Assembly (NCBI RefSeq): GCF_000835495.1
Contig: NW_015622541.1
Location: 7,006,001-7,070,000, forward strand
DNA from: Cladophialophora immunda
Lineage: Eukaryota > Ascomycota > Eurotiomycetes > Chaetothyriales > Herpotrichiellaceae
Reading direction: 5' to 3'
DNA: 64,000 nt
The position numbers and the translations under genes are program-made. Below the pieces are notes generated by a model, which was not told the origin of the DNA, ran no database searches, and worked only from the letters and a program-made list of their open reading frames with translations. Shown here one piece after another: positions 1 to 11,476 of this stretch. Position 1 is the first letter of the stretch, and the number at the start of each line of letters is the position of its first letter.

Positions 1-732
1 AGCATGTTGAGGAGTCTTAGTCGTTGCGTACGCGTTCTTGTCGTCGGGTGTCATGCGCGTATCCCATTCCTTAGTCACCCCCATGCGCACGAAGAGGATG
101 TCGCCACGTTTGAACGTCAAGTTCTCCTCTTGAGCAATCTCGAGCAGTACGCTGAGGGGGACTGAATGGTCGCTGAATGTCGAATAGGCAATGCCTCTCT
201 TTTCTGCATAAGAGACGTAGTCCAATAGCACTCCTCGCCCGCAAATGCCTTCTTTCGCCCAATACTGCAATCCTATCCGGTGGTTCTTGGGATCCCTGAT
301 CTCCTTATTCGTCACACCGCCGTAGAATACCCTTCTACTCGGATCACTCCCAGTCGGGTCGGGTTGAGAGAAATGCCTGAGCCCGTCCCACTGGCTGCTC
401 TGTTGCGGGTTGAATGTGTAGATGTCGTCAAAAGCAGCACCGTCGAGGAGGTCGACAATCTCGTGCTTGCAAGGCAACCGGCCAAAATTGGCGATTTCCA
501 GCTTGTTCAACTCCCAGCCGAGATTCACACGACGTCCGCTTCGAATGCTTGTCGCGGCTGCAGAGGCGACGACGTCTGGCGTGAGAAGGACGAGACGGCC
601 CAGGCCCTCTTCTCTCGTATTGGGCTCGCTCGGCCATACCCGCTTCTTGTCGGGCAGCGCATCGAACGGTGTCAAATGGAGAGGGTGTATTTGAGGGTCT
701 TTCTCGTGGACGTCATTTTGAAGTGAGCCCAT
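1..732 (-). CDS. Putative cyclase (PF04199, kynurenine-formamidase-like), 3' end cut by window
   Basis: The minus strand reads open from an ATG at 732 to base 1 with no stop, giving 244 residues of a protein that continues outside the window. It begins MGSLQNDVHEKD. It carries fungal cyclase-family signatures: a DDIYTFNPQQSSQWDGLRHF segment at about residues 105-124, with the D-G-x-x-H metal-binding pattern, and later a stretch ending in FKRGDILFVRMG. Members of PF04199 are metal-dependent hydrolases acting on amide or lactone bonds; the fungal subgroup is mostly uncharacterised. No intron is needed. It is divergent to nothing nearby: the next gene ends about 700 bp away. The family call is firm, the substrate unknown. 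Confidence 0.85.
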   Translation of the reverse strand, partial: MGSLQNDVHEKDPQIHPLHLTPFDALPDKKRVWPSEPNTREEGLGRLVLLTPDVVASAAATSIRSGRRVNLGWELNKLEIANFGRLPCKHEIVDLLDGAAFDDIYTFNPQQSSQWDGLRHFSQPDPTGSDPSRRVFYGGVTNKEIRDPKNHRIGLQYWAKEGICGRGVLLDYVSYAEKRGIAYSTFSDHSVPLSVLLEIAQEENLTFKRGDILFVRMGVTKEWDTRMTPDDKNAYATTKTPQHA

Positions 733-1442
733 AGTGAGATGGAAGTGAGACCAACAAGGGCCGACTCCACGCGTCTAGTTTGATCTAGGCTGCTAGGATA
801 GAATGAAGTCCTAATTGCTGTCAATTGTGCAGTCTGATGTGCAGACCGTATCGCCGTGAACGCGGGGTGTTCGAGATTCAACCGGGTAAATTGGAACTCG
901 TGTGTTCGCTGAGAGCGTGGATCTCCATCGAAGTGCAAAAAGTTGGGGACAAAGTTCGATGGTGAATTTCTCCGAATCCTCTCGGTCGAATCACAACGTC
1001 CAACCGCTGTGGTGGCAATGTCCCATCGTCTGTCGAGAGCCCGCCTTTTCAGAGTGATAAACTTCGCATCATCTCCACCGTTCGGTTTGTGTTCGGAGCT
1101 CGGACGTCCCACAACAACGTTGTGACCATTGTTTGTGGTGGGCGGTCCACGAGACCCAGGCTCCCTCAAGTCTCTGCCGTTGAGTAAGTGAACAACAACT
1201 CCTTGTTGCATTTAGGTCGTTGAAGGCCGTCAGTGGCAAATTCGTGATGACCCCGCCGCCCCCAGATCCGCGCCGAATGCGTACCACATCCTCAATGGTT
1301 GGCGGAGGGGGCGGATTCAAAGTCGAAAATGCCCAATCCTCCACACGCAGGTCGGGTAGTTCACCTTGTGACTAGATCAGGTGCTCAACTGTGGGTATCA
1401 AGTCATGGTCAAGTTTGCTTTTTTGCAGTCCAGCTGGATTGT
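733..1442. other. Intergenic, promoter side of the cyclase gene
   Basis: About 710 bp between the cyclase start and the 3' end of the next minus-strand gene. The short open frames here have no recognisable protein character. It should hold the cyclase promoter and the terminator of the regulator gene; no clear TATA box was seen. Confidence 0.5.
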
Positions 1443-4276
1443 CTAATCGGAATCAAAGTCAAAGCTCTCAAGTATCCGACTGAACTTGTTGGAGAGCTTC
1501 CAGAACCGCATTTTCCGGAGCATGGTTTGAGCTTCGTGGCTTATTGCTTCGAGACTGCCACTGCTGTAGATGTTTTCGACAGCGCCAATACTTGCGGGTC
1601 CTCCGTTCTCGATCCAGGTTGCAATTGCGGTCCTTTGACCGTCAATCCGATTCGGCAAATCGAGTCGGACAGGACATGTGGCGTAACCGGGGTCTGAGGA
1701 GGGTTGTGGCCCGAATTTGGCAAAGGCAAGGATGAAAATGTAGCCCATAAAAGTTCGCATGATCTCACAGGGCGCAGAGACCAGATATTCGTTTGCCACG
1801 GCAATGATCTGAGCAGCATGCCAGGCCAGGTTGCGAGCCTTTGTGGGATTTTTCACGAGGATTGAACGTAGGCGTCGCGTGGCCGACACAAGGCTGTGAT
1901 CTAGTTGTTTGGACTGCGAAGCAGAAGAGCGGAAGATATGGACAATAAGGTCCATAGCCTCGTCGGCGCTATACAAGTGGGAGTAATGACAGATGAGCGC
2001 GGTAAGACTGCAGCGATTTGGTCAACCCAAGCTTGGAATGGTTTGAAGGATAAGCAAGACTTACTTGTAGTGGATGAGATCGGCTGTAGAAGTCAGAGCA
2101 TACATGGATTCGCAAAGCGCATTGAGTCCTTGGAGTAGGGTGCTTTTGGTCTGTCTCTGGGCCGCAGCTAGAGAAGGAAGCTTCAGATACTCGGTCGTCG
2201 CCATGATATCCAGCTGCTTGATATCCCAAAGAAGTCGGCCGATACTCTGAGCACACAGCCTCTTGCCCCATGCAGGCAGGTCTTCAGGGAGACCCTTTCC
2301 AGCGAGGAGATTACGCAGCACTTTGGCGGTCGATGCTCCACGAGCGGTCGGAGTCAGTCGAGAATAAAGTGCAGCCCAAGCTTGGGGCGACCTTGCATCC
2401 CATAAGGGCTCGGTGCAGGGCAAAAAGGACGGAAGTTCCTGCAAGTCAGCAGCACCTCGACGCGAGGTCAGCGTGCACAAAGTGCAGTCATACTCAAAAG
2501 AAGACCAAGCAATGCGCTTCTCTTGCTCCTGATCTTTCCATCTCAGCCACTCGGTTGCCGCATTCTCGTTAGGTAGTGGACTTTTGAAGTCTTCCCACTC
2601 GACCTCGGTGCTGATACGGGACTTTAACAAGCCCATCCCACGGAGGCAACCCATCAATATGCCCCTCGAACAATCTGCGTTGGCGTAAAGCCTCATGTTT
2701 CCAGAGCCGAGAGAATATATCTGGTGAAGACAGCAAGCTATAAGATATGGTGAGTTGTAAAAACGAGTACTATCTCCTACACCCTGTTTCGAGAAATCAG
2801 GAAACTTGTCTGCTTCGTTTCCGGGTCGAAACTTACCAGCCACGCAATCATCTGGCCACACATTTCACTCAAAGACCAAGACTGTTCTGTTCCATGCTGA
2901 TCGTCTGAGTACATCGCCCCAATACAAGCCATGGCCGCCAAGGTGACAGTAGGGACCTTGGTCATTTGGAAGGTAGCGACATGAACCAGAGGCAAGATAT
3001 TGTGGAACTCGTCAAAGTACAAATCCAGGGAGTTCTTCAGCAGCTCCATGGCCGACTTCATGTTTGGGTCGTGGGAGAGATCTTTCTCTGGCAAGTATGG
3101 CGAAGAGAGCAACTGGATCAAGCTTTTGATAGTGCTTCCGTTGTTTGATTCACTTGACGCGACAGTGCCTTGCAAAATATCTCGCAGAGGGGGAAGCCTG
3201 TATCGCTGAGATTCCGGATTCCGCGTGTGGTCGAAGGGCCATTGATGAGTAGCGGCTCGTGACTCGGAGGATTTTGTGGGAATGCCTTTGGATTCTTGGT
3301 TCCGGATTGGCATTAATTGGGCGGATATAGCTTGATGATTTCTGTTCTGCAGCGCGTCTTGCGGGTCGATTGGAATTGACGGTTGGAAATACATTGGTTG
3401 CATAACAGCACCATTCTGGTAGTGAGCTTGAAGATCACCATTACTCGGGGAGTCCAGGTCTAGATTGAGCCAGTCCACTCCACCGACAATTCTCGGGGCC
3501 GTGTCGTAAGACATGAAATTGAAATCGCCTGGCAAGAATCCCTCGAATCCCATCATAGAGTGGTTGAACTCGGCGCCGCCATTGGGGCTGGTGTTCGGGA
3601 AGGATACGAGATCTGGAGAGATCATTTCTATCGGATTGTCTTCTGGGGTTGGCTGGAAGAAAGTCGCGTTACCATTGAAAGCCCGATCAGCGCCTGGTCT
3701 CTGAACTGCATTGGGAACCAGACCCGGACCACCATTCATGACTCCTAGATGGGTTTCTGTTTCGTGCTGGTAGTCCTGTGTACTTTGGAAAGCGGCGTTC
3801 TGGCATGGTTGTTGCTCTTGGAGCTGGGCAGACATTGGAGTTGGCGACTCTACCTTGCCTTCTGCGATCCTGCTCTCCTCCTTTTCGTCGTCCGTCGGAT
3901 ATTTGCAAAACGAACCCGACTTTGTGCAAGGCAGACATGGGTGTGAACGGTCGCACTTCAACTTTTTCTTGACACACCGGAAACATGACTTTTGCGCAGA
4001 TCTCTTTCGGGATATGGTTGCTTGGTGGGCAGTGCGAAGATGTCGAAGCAAGACATCATTGCGCGAAAATTGGCGACCGCACTGGTCGCAGGAGTAATGC
4101 TCTCGTTGGGAAGGATGGAGATGCGATTGCACATGACGAGCGAGGTGACTGGGGCGAGCGACAACGAGGTCACAGTTGGGGCAGCGGAGGGTTCGTGGGG
4201 TCTTTGGAGCGGACTATTGGGAGTCTCAGTCAGCGGGTGCTAGATATCTCTGAGGTGTTCAGGCATATCGAACCAT
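1443..4276 (-). CDS. Transcription factor with two C2H2 fingers, Zn2Cys6 cluster and fungal regulatory domain
   Basis: Exons (minus): 4276-4274 (proposed, ATG only), 4213-2837, 2783-2065, 1968-1443, about 874 residues. The donors at 2836 and 2064 are GTAAGT and all phases agree. The protein starts with two C2H2 fingers (CPNCDLVVARPSHLARH and CDQCGRQFSRNDVLLRHLRTAH-like spacing), followed at once by a Zn2Cys6 cluster (CFRCVKKKLKCDRSHPC...C). The rest fits the fungal-specific transcription factor middle domain (PF04082), including a YFDEFHNILPLVHVATF segment. Such proteins are nuclear regulators of metabolism. The first finger has no in-frame ATG before it; the frame is closed by TAG at 4216, which is also a good 3' splice site with a GCTGAC branch point, so a 5' exon must exist. 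The ATG at 4276 followed by GTTCGA is my best guess for it. Confidence 0.8.
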
Positions 4277-5724
4277 TGTATCCGGTGAATTGAGTCAAGG
4301 GTAGATATTTCGTAAGCCCTGTCGAGCATCAACGGTCATCGACTGCCGTTACTCCGAGAGAGGCGGGATTCCCCCACAGGGAATGGCCATTTTCCTTGCA
4401 GTCTCATGCAGAGGGAAGATGGAGAGGTTCGATATTTTGGTGGCAGGAACAATGTCGCTGCTGCAGTGCGACTGTCGAAGAGATTGAATGTCGATGGGCC
4501 AGAAGTTGGACGAGGGCGATGTAGTGGGAAAGGGAGACGTCTAAAGGCGAGCGGAGGATGATGATGATGATGATGGATGGGGGGTGTTTGACGCAGAAAA
4601 TCATCCCAGCAGACAAAAAGAACCCCCAGAATCTGGGGAAAGGTGCGCCTGGGAACCATACACCCGGGCCCAGGGCCTGTCATCGTTAGGTAGCTACTGG
4701 CGCCGGGGAACAAACCTACCTGGGGCAGTAGGGGGGATAAAGGGGGCAACGGGGCATTCGCTAGGCTTGGGCTGGTGAGGCTTAGGCACTAGCCTCAAGC
4801 CGCCTTGCCTCTGAAACTTAAGCCTGGCGAGCCATCCTGCTCTCGTCGCTGCAGTTTGTCGATCATGTCCATTTTGTCGCTGGCCTTGCCCAAGTATCTC
4901 GCGGACTCAAATCCTGGACTTGAGACTCGGCGTTCGACGCTCAGCGCTAGGAAGGCGCTCTGCTGTCAAGGCCATCAATGTCCTTGCGCATGCTATCGGC
5001 CCTGCTCCCAGTAAGCAATTCGTCAGCCACACTACAATGCGGGCAGTTGGGAGACCTTTGGGCTAGGTACTCTGGTTCTTCAGCCTTTTAATACTCATCC
5101 CTCGCGTCTCACATAATCAGACTGCGTTTCTGGATGTCCCCTTGCTAGAATTATTACCAGTCTGTTCCGAGAATCCCTCAATGTCAAGCTAACCAAGCCA
5201 CCTATCCAAAGGCATGCTTTGAACTTATCTAGTCATGGTCCCAAGCTGGCCAGCCTCGACGAGGAAGAAGCATTGAAGCCACTTCTATATGTGTCCCCGA
5301 CTAGAACTATGTCATCCGGTAAGTTATATGGATCAGCAAGATATTCTTTCCTGGAAGCAGATAGTAGTAGCTCCATTTGACACTCACAAGGTATTGAGAA
5401 TAGCGTGGTGTTTTACCCATATCAAACCTCCATTGGGGAGCTTACCACAGCCTTTCAGCCCTTGGAAGCCAGCCAATCCTATGGTCCCCGTTTGGGTTCG
5501 GATTACCCTGGTGCAGAAGGGCACTGGCTGCCTCCGTTGACGGAGTGAGATCCGAGGATATCAAAGGATGCGGGGAAAGATTCATGCGCCGAATTGGAGA
5601 AGACTTTTGTGATACAGCATCGGATTTCCTGCGTCGACTGTCGCCGGCGGTCAACCTTCATTCTTGAGATATGTGAGTTGTTCCATCGAAAAGGCGCTTC
5701 TGAGACTGCTCCCTTGAAGAAAGT
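4277..5724. other. Divergent intergenic region with (GAT)6 microsatellite
   Basis: About 1.45 kb between the divergent regulator and dehydrogenase genes. It contains a (GAT)6 run at 4557-4574. Small open frames on both strands have low-complexity proline/histidine-rich translations and match nothing I recognise. It probably holds both promoters; no gene is supported. Confidence 0.5.
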
Positions 5725-7476
5725 ATGGCAAGTTCAACGAAACTCGTCTCGGCCGCTGCCGTACAATCACATACCAAGCGCGATGACTGCTGGATTGCCG
5801 TGGAGGGAAAAGTGTACGACATGACCAGATTCGCGCCAGAACATCCAGGCGGGGCGGAGAGTTAGTATCCTTGTATTGAGGAACACCCTGGAACTGACGA
5901 GCCATGATAGTCATATACGCATATGCCGGTAGAGATGCCACCGAGGCTTATTTGGAGGTCCATGAACCAAATCTGATAAAGACCAACCTTTCGCCCCAGG
6001 AGCAGATCGGGGATCTGGACCCAGGAACAAAGCTCCCAGATGTGCCGCCGGGTCAAGACTTGCGAGCAAACCAAAAGAAAGGAGACAAGCCCTCACTCGA
6101 CACTTTCATCAACTTATACGACTTCGAAGATGCAGCAAAGAAAACTCTCTCGGAGAAGAGCTGGACCTTCATCTCGGGCGCATCGAACGACAACATAACT
6201 CGAGACGCTAATCACGACCTCTTCAGAAAGCTCTGGTTCAGGCCGCGGATACTGAGGAACGTTTCGACGGTGTCTACGAAAGGGACGATGATGGGTTGCC
6301 AAGTATCACTTCCAATTTGGATTGCACGTAAGTCCCCTGAAATTGTGTATGGAGGCTTATCTCAGTGCTTCTACTGGTATCCATCTTCCTAACGGTGATA
6401 TTCAATGCTAACGGCAAACCAGCGGCCGGGGTAGGCAAAACGGCTGGACCAGAGGGCGAGCTGGCGCTGAGCAAGGGCGCAGCAGCCAGCGGCATCATAC
6501 AGACGGTTGGTTCATCTGAGCTGATAGTCTTTCTTGCCGTGTTAACCTAGTTCAGATATCGACAACCGCATCATTCCCATTGCTTGAGATTCTCGATGCC
6601 GCGGGAAAGGACCATCCATTCTTCTTCCAGTTATACATCAATAAAGACAGGTCCAAGACCGAGGAGCTCCTTAGAGTCATCAATAGCCGGCCACAGATCA
6701 AAGCCCTGTTTGTCACCGTCGACCTCCCTGTCGTCTCGAAGAGAGAAGCAGACGAACGAATAAGACTCGACACACTGTATTCCGGCGGTATTGGAGGTGC
6801 TGCGGCTGGGAGCGATCATAAGGGTTCGGGCCTCGCGAGAAGTGTGGGATCTTTCATTGACCCCGCGTTCTGCTGGGACGACCTTGCCTGGTTGCGACGA
6901 CAGACAAACCTGCCCATTGTCCTGAAGGGCGTTCAGTCAGCAGCTGACGCCAGGATCGCAATGCACATGGGATGCCAGGGCATCGTGGTGAGCAATCACG
7001 GAGGTCGGGCTCTGGACGGTGCTCCAGCCTCCATTCTCGTGCTCTTGGAGCTCCACAGGGAGTGTGCAGAGGTATTTGATCATATGGAGGTGTTCATTGA
7101 TGGAGGATTCAGAAGAGGATCCGACATTCTCAAAGCACTTTGTCTTGGCGCAACCGGTGTCGGCCTAGGCAGACCTTTCATGTATGCCATCAACTACGGC
7201 AAAGAAGGCGTGGTGCATGTTGTCAACAGTAGGTTATCTCTCTCATTTTTGGTTGCTTCCTGATTCCTTCGCTGGTGTCTCGCTGACCAAGTTGTTCACG
7301 GTCCAGTTCTCAAAGATGAGGTCGAGACAGCCATGCGCTTAGCAGGCCTCAAATCTCTCGACGAAGCCGACCCAGCACTAATAAATACTGCCGAGTTGGA
7401 TCCTCTTGTCCCCCGCGGATCACTCCATCCTTATGCACGCAGACGCGAAGGCCCGAGAAGACAATATCGTCTCTAA
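5725..7476 (+). CDS. Cytochrome b5-FMN alpha-hydroxyacid dehydrogenase (cytochrome b2 / L-lactate dehydrogenase type)
   Basis: Exons 5725-5860, 5911-6327, 6423-6505, 6556-7228 and 7307-7476 give 492 residues with consistent phases. Residues 1-80 are a cytochrome b5 domain: His40 in HPGG and His63 in EVHEPN are the expected haem ligands. The rest is the FMN-dependent alpha-hydroxyacid dehydrogenase barrel (PF01070), with FFFQLYINKDR, VTVDLPV and the active-site SNHGGRALDGAP. This family oxidises L-lactate or similar 2-hydroxyacids and passes electrons through the haem. Yeast Cyb2 has a mitochondrial presequence; this protein begins directly with the b5 domain, so it may be cytosolic or use cytochrome-independent acceptors. 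The substrate cannot be read from the sequence. It is divergent to the double-finger regulator. Confidence 0.9.
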
Positions 7477-9926
7477 AGCTCTCACATGGAACATTAGGCG
7501 GGATCAGCAAGACTATAGTTTAATTAGTAGATATATCAATTCTCCACTGGATATGAACGGTAGTGTCTTGCAAAGATAGGCAGGAGTGCCCTCTTTACAA
7601 GAGTAGGGAACCCCACTGCAGCCGAAGAAGGTTCTTTCGTATAGAGAAAGAACAGATGTACGCCGTGAAAGTAATTCCACTTTTCTGAAGAGAAAGATAG
7701 AATGTTATCCAGGATCTCACATTGCACGGTTGAAAGAGGTTGAATAGCTGAAAGAAGTGTACGGCGCCAGCACCACCCACGGTAGAATACATAATTCTCA
7801 CAGAGTCGCGTCCAAGAGCTTTTTCCCCGCTCGTGTGAACGGCAAAGCCCGTGACTATCCAGATCCTGGGAAGAGCAGAAAAGGAACCTTCGTTCATCCT
7901 CACCGACCACTCTGTAATCTTTCCCACGGAGCAGAAGCAGGACGCTCGACGGCAGGTCGGATGTTCTCGTCGACCTAAACGTGACAGTTAATAAATTAGA
8001 AGTTCCTGCCTCACACACATACCCGTGACCCGTCGAACGAGAACCATCGAGGCTGCAGACTCAAGGAAGGAAAATTCACTGACCAAACTGGAGCGCCCCT
8101 CTCTCGTAGAGCCTCGACCCGTTTCTCCCTCCGCTGTTTCCGCTCCGGCCCACCCTCGGAGGCGGCACGGCTGCAGGAGGTTTTCGCCACCGCCATGGGG
8201 ATGGAGAGTACCACGACCAACTCCGCTGCGGCGTCTAGGTTCACCAACCCGGAGGATCTGCTGGCATTATTGTCGCCTTCAGCAGACAGTTGAATCCGGT
8301 GCGCACGTCGTTGATGGGTCGTCCGGGCGTCAGTCTGGTCGGAGGGCCCCGTGGGTCCGGTAAAGCTTCGATGGGTCCTCGCGAACGCCCCGCAAGAAAC
8401 ATGGACGATGCCGCCAGAACAGAAGCGAGGGCCGAAGACAAGCGGGGACTGCAAGGCACAGTTCACGCACGCAAGCGACGACTCTTTGCCAATTCGATAC
8501 CATCGTCCTCCACACCTGATCCAGCTCAGCATACTCCGACCATCCCGGTTGCGACCCGCACTGTCCAGGCACGACGTTATACCTCGGAGTCCTGATGACT
8601 GTGCCCTAGACCAGGTAGAGTGTGTTACGGGATCTTTTCTAAGACATCTGGAGAGAGGTTGCGGAATATCGAGGCTAGGGGCATGGTATGTTGCCACACT
8701 CCGGACCATGAGGTATTCGTCAGGAGCAAGGTATTGTCGTCATCCTGGTGCACCAGCTACGGAGGAGTGTCGGGAGGTGGTCTGAGCTTCACTGGATCTC
8801 CTGAAAGGTGTGGGTGATGAGGATGCCGAGGACGAAGAATGTAAGCCATATGAGCTTGTAGATGCCTGACAGATGCAGAAGGGATTCGAGTCTTCCAAGG
8901 CTCCGGACAAGCTGTCTCCATTCCTCCAGAGCACATTTCGAGAGCAACCTGCTCCTAAAGAGTGGCCTATTCGTGTGGAGCCGAGTCGAGTCCTGCATGG
9001 ACCACAGCCGCAAAGGATAGCGACCCGTGCCCGCAAAATATAAAGACTGGCGTGGCTCCCGAGTGAGGAATCATAGACTTTGCGCTGTGTGGCTTCGAAG
9101 TTCCGACAAACAGCGTGAAAACATTCATGCTTGCACTAGTCTAGCTTGGTATTGTCCGTCGGTGGATTGGAATATATGCAATAGTGGTTGATATCTGTAC
9201 CTTTGTCAAAACGAATGGTGGGTAACCTGAATATTCGGGTGGTTGAGAGGTATTGCGTTGATCTCGGCAGCGCGTGGCTCACTCTCCCACGAATGACTAG
9301 GGCAGGGAGAATATCTCTCCTAACCATCTACAACTGAGACACCGCTTTCTGCATTTCAGTGTTATCGGACCGATTGAAGTGCTATTGGGACCGACCAGCT
9401 TTAACAGTCCTTGTCAAACGTTGTTGCTAGTCGCTGTAGCCTGAACAATTTCCTTCCAGGGAGCTCGCCCACGAGCCCTTTCCAAGTTTACGGATCGACC
9501 CAGATCTCAGAGGCACCAAGGTCCATGTAGCTCAAAATGCATAGTCGATCATTGCCTGCCACTCATCGTCCTTGTGGTAATTATTTTCAGAAGCAAGTCT
9601 CACGTGTTAGGATACAGCAGATGGCGGGTTTGAGGATGGACAATCAGCTGATGTCCATGAAAGGATGCCGCAAGGCTGTACTCCCCCTTCCCCAAGCCTT
9701 TCTACCCCACAATTACCCCCTTTTGTCCTGCATTTCTGGTATTACCCCACATTGGCGAAAGACTGCTACGATCAACACAAGGTCGCTCCGATCTGCTTTA
9801 AGCCAAGGAGATCGCAGGAACCTCAGTTGAGAGCTCAATGTTGCTATCGTTTTCTACCTGACAAGTTCGTTCCGTTCGTATTTTTTTCCTTCCCTTACCG
9901 ATCATAGCGACCGACGCCTTCAGAGC
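7477..9926. other. Long region without a supported gene
   Basis: About 2.4 kb. Minus-strand open frames at 7536-8018, 8011-8709 and 8789-9013 overlap each other in different frames. One (8789-9013) contains a possible membrane helix (LIWLTFFVLGILITHTF), but no splice chain joining them into a coherent protein was found and no motif is recognisable. This could be a decayed membrane-protein gene or non-coding DNA. The part next to 9926 should contain the promoter of the FAD monooxygenase. Confidence 0.4.
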
Positions 9927-11349
9927 ATGTCGCCCGCATCGAAACCATGGGCGCTAATCGTCGGGGTGGGGCCATCAGGCCTACTTCTCGGCCTCATGCT
10001 CGCGAAGAAGGGAATCCCCGTCCATCTCATCGACATGTCTGTCAAGCTTGACGAGCAGCCGCGCGCGACACACTACGGATCCCCCGCGATGTACGAGCTG
10101 CGGCGGGCTGGTGTTGTCGAGGATCTGCGTGCCCAAGGTTTCCTCCCGGACGGCGTGTGCTGGAGGAAGCTGGACGGCACGTATCTCGCTGGCATGAAGA
10201 TGGGTGTAGAGGAAGACCCAGATCGGATGGTGTGTCTGCCGCTGAATCGGCTGGGGAAGATCCTCATGGACCACATTGGTCGGCAGCCCTCGGCGACGGT
10301 GTCCTGGGGCCACAAAGTCGTGTCGATCGGGCAAGACGAGCAGAAGGCCTGGGTCATTTGCGAGACGCCAGAGGGCGAGAAGCGGCTCGAGGCCGAGTAC
10401 GTCATCGGATGTGACGGCGCGAACAGTCAGGTGCGACGGTCCTTGTTCGGGGATAAGGAGTTCCCTGGGAAGACGTGGGACGAACAGATTGTTGCTACGA
10501 ATGTAAGTGCCCATCTGGTCCCCCGCAAAAGCCCGCACGTCGCTCATGATGATGGCAAGACATACTACGACTTCTCAAAGTTTGGCTGGCTCGACTCAAA
10601 TTTCATCATCCATCCCGAGCACTGGTACATGGCTGCAAAGATCGGCAACGATGGCCTTTACCGTGTCACTTACGGGGAGATGCCGGGCCTCACCAACGAT
10701 CAGCTACGAGAGAGACAGCCGTGGAAGTTCGAAACGATGTTGCCGGGAAATCCGAAGCCGGATGAGTACCGCATAGTCAACTTTAGTCCGTACCGAATCC
10801 ACCAGAGACTCGCACCGAGTATGCGGGTTGGGCGATTCTGTCTGGCCGCGGATGCCGCTCATTGTAAGCAACCGAACAACGGAGAAGAAGGCCCTCTTTG
10901 GCTGACCTGAAACAGTGTGCAACCCCTTCGGTGGTATGGGATTAACAGGCGGCATCGTCGACATTGGTGGCCTGTATGACTGTCTCGTCGGAATTCACGA
11001 GGGCCTCGCCGACGACTCAATCCTAGACAAATACTCGGAGATTCGTCGACGGAAATACAACGAGGTCGTGAACCCCATATCGAGTGCCAATATTGTGCGC
11101 TTGTTCGGTCAAGACCCTGACAAAGCTCTGGAGAACGACGAGTTCCTGAAAATGTGCAAGCGCACGGAAACCGACGAAGAGTTTGCAAAGGAGTTCCGGA
11201 ACGGCGTAAATGTGTTGAAGCATGATTTCACACAATACTATCGCAAGGATTCAGCGAATGGTGACGCGAAGGGCGCGAATGGGCATGTGGAGCTGGATAA
11301 GGACTTGGCTGGAGCAGTACAAGTCACCGCTGCAGGGGTAACAGATTGA
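9927..11349 (+). CDS. FAD-dependent aromatic monooxygenase (PF01494)
   Basis: Exons 9927-10863 and 10916-11349 give 456 residues. The three class-A flavoprotein hydroxylase motifs are present: the N-terminal dinucleotide fold VGVGPSGLLLGLMLAKKG with the acidic end of strand two (LIDMS), the DG motif VIGCDGANSQVRR at about residue 160, and the GD-type motif CLAADAAHLCNPFGGMGL, which the intron splits. Related enzymes hydroxylate phenolic or polyketide substrates with NAD(P)H and O2. The GD motif has Ala in place of the usual Gly (AAD), a common fungal variant. There is no membrane anchor. It is next to a convergent permease and near an exporter and a regulator, suggesting a role in breakdown or tailoring of an aromatic compound. 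Confidence 0.9.
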
Positions 11350-11476
11350 AGCAGAAGAATGGTATACATACTTGCTGCGGAAATTCTGGAAGACATTTGA
11401 GTATCAACACGAGAATAAATCCGAGGGGATTGCGCCGGGTCAGCTAGTCTGTCCTTTGTCGTGCCTAAGCCACAAA

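Noticed and set aside
8290..8595. GGPRGSGKAS resembling a P-loop in a plus-strand frame
   Set aside because: No hydrophobic strand before it and no NTPase motifs after it; likely chance in GC-rich DNA.
8011..8709. A 232-residue minus-strand open frame
   Set aside because: Arg/Ser/Gly-rich translation with no motif, overlapped by other frames of similar quality; no splice chain makes a sensible protein.
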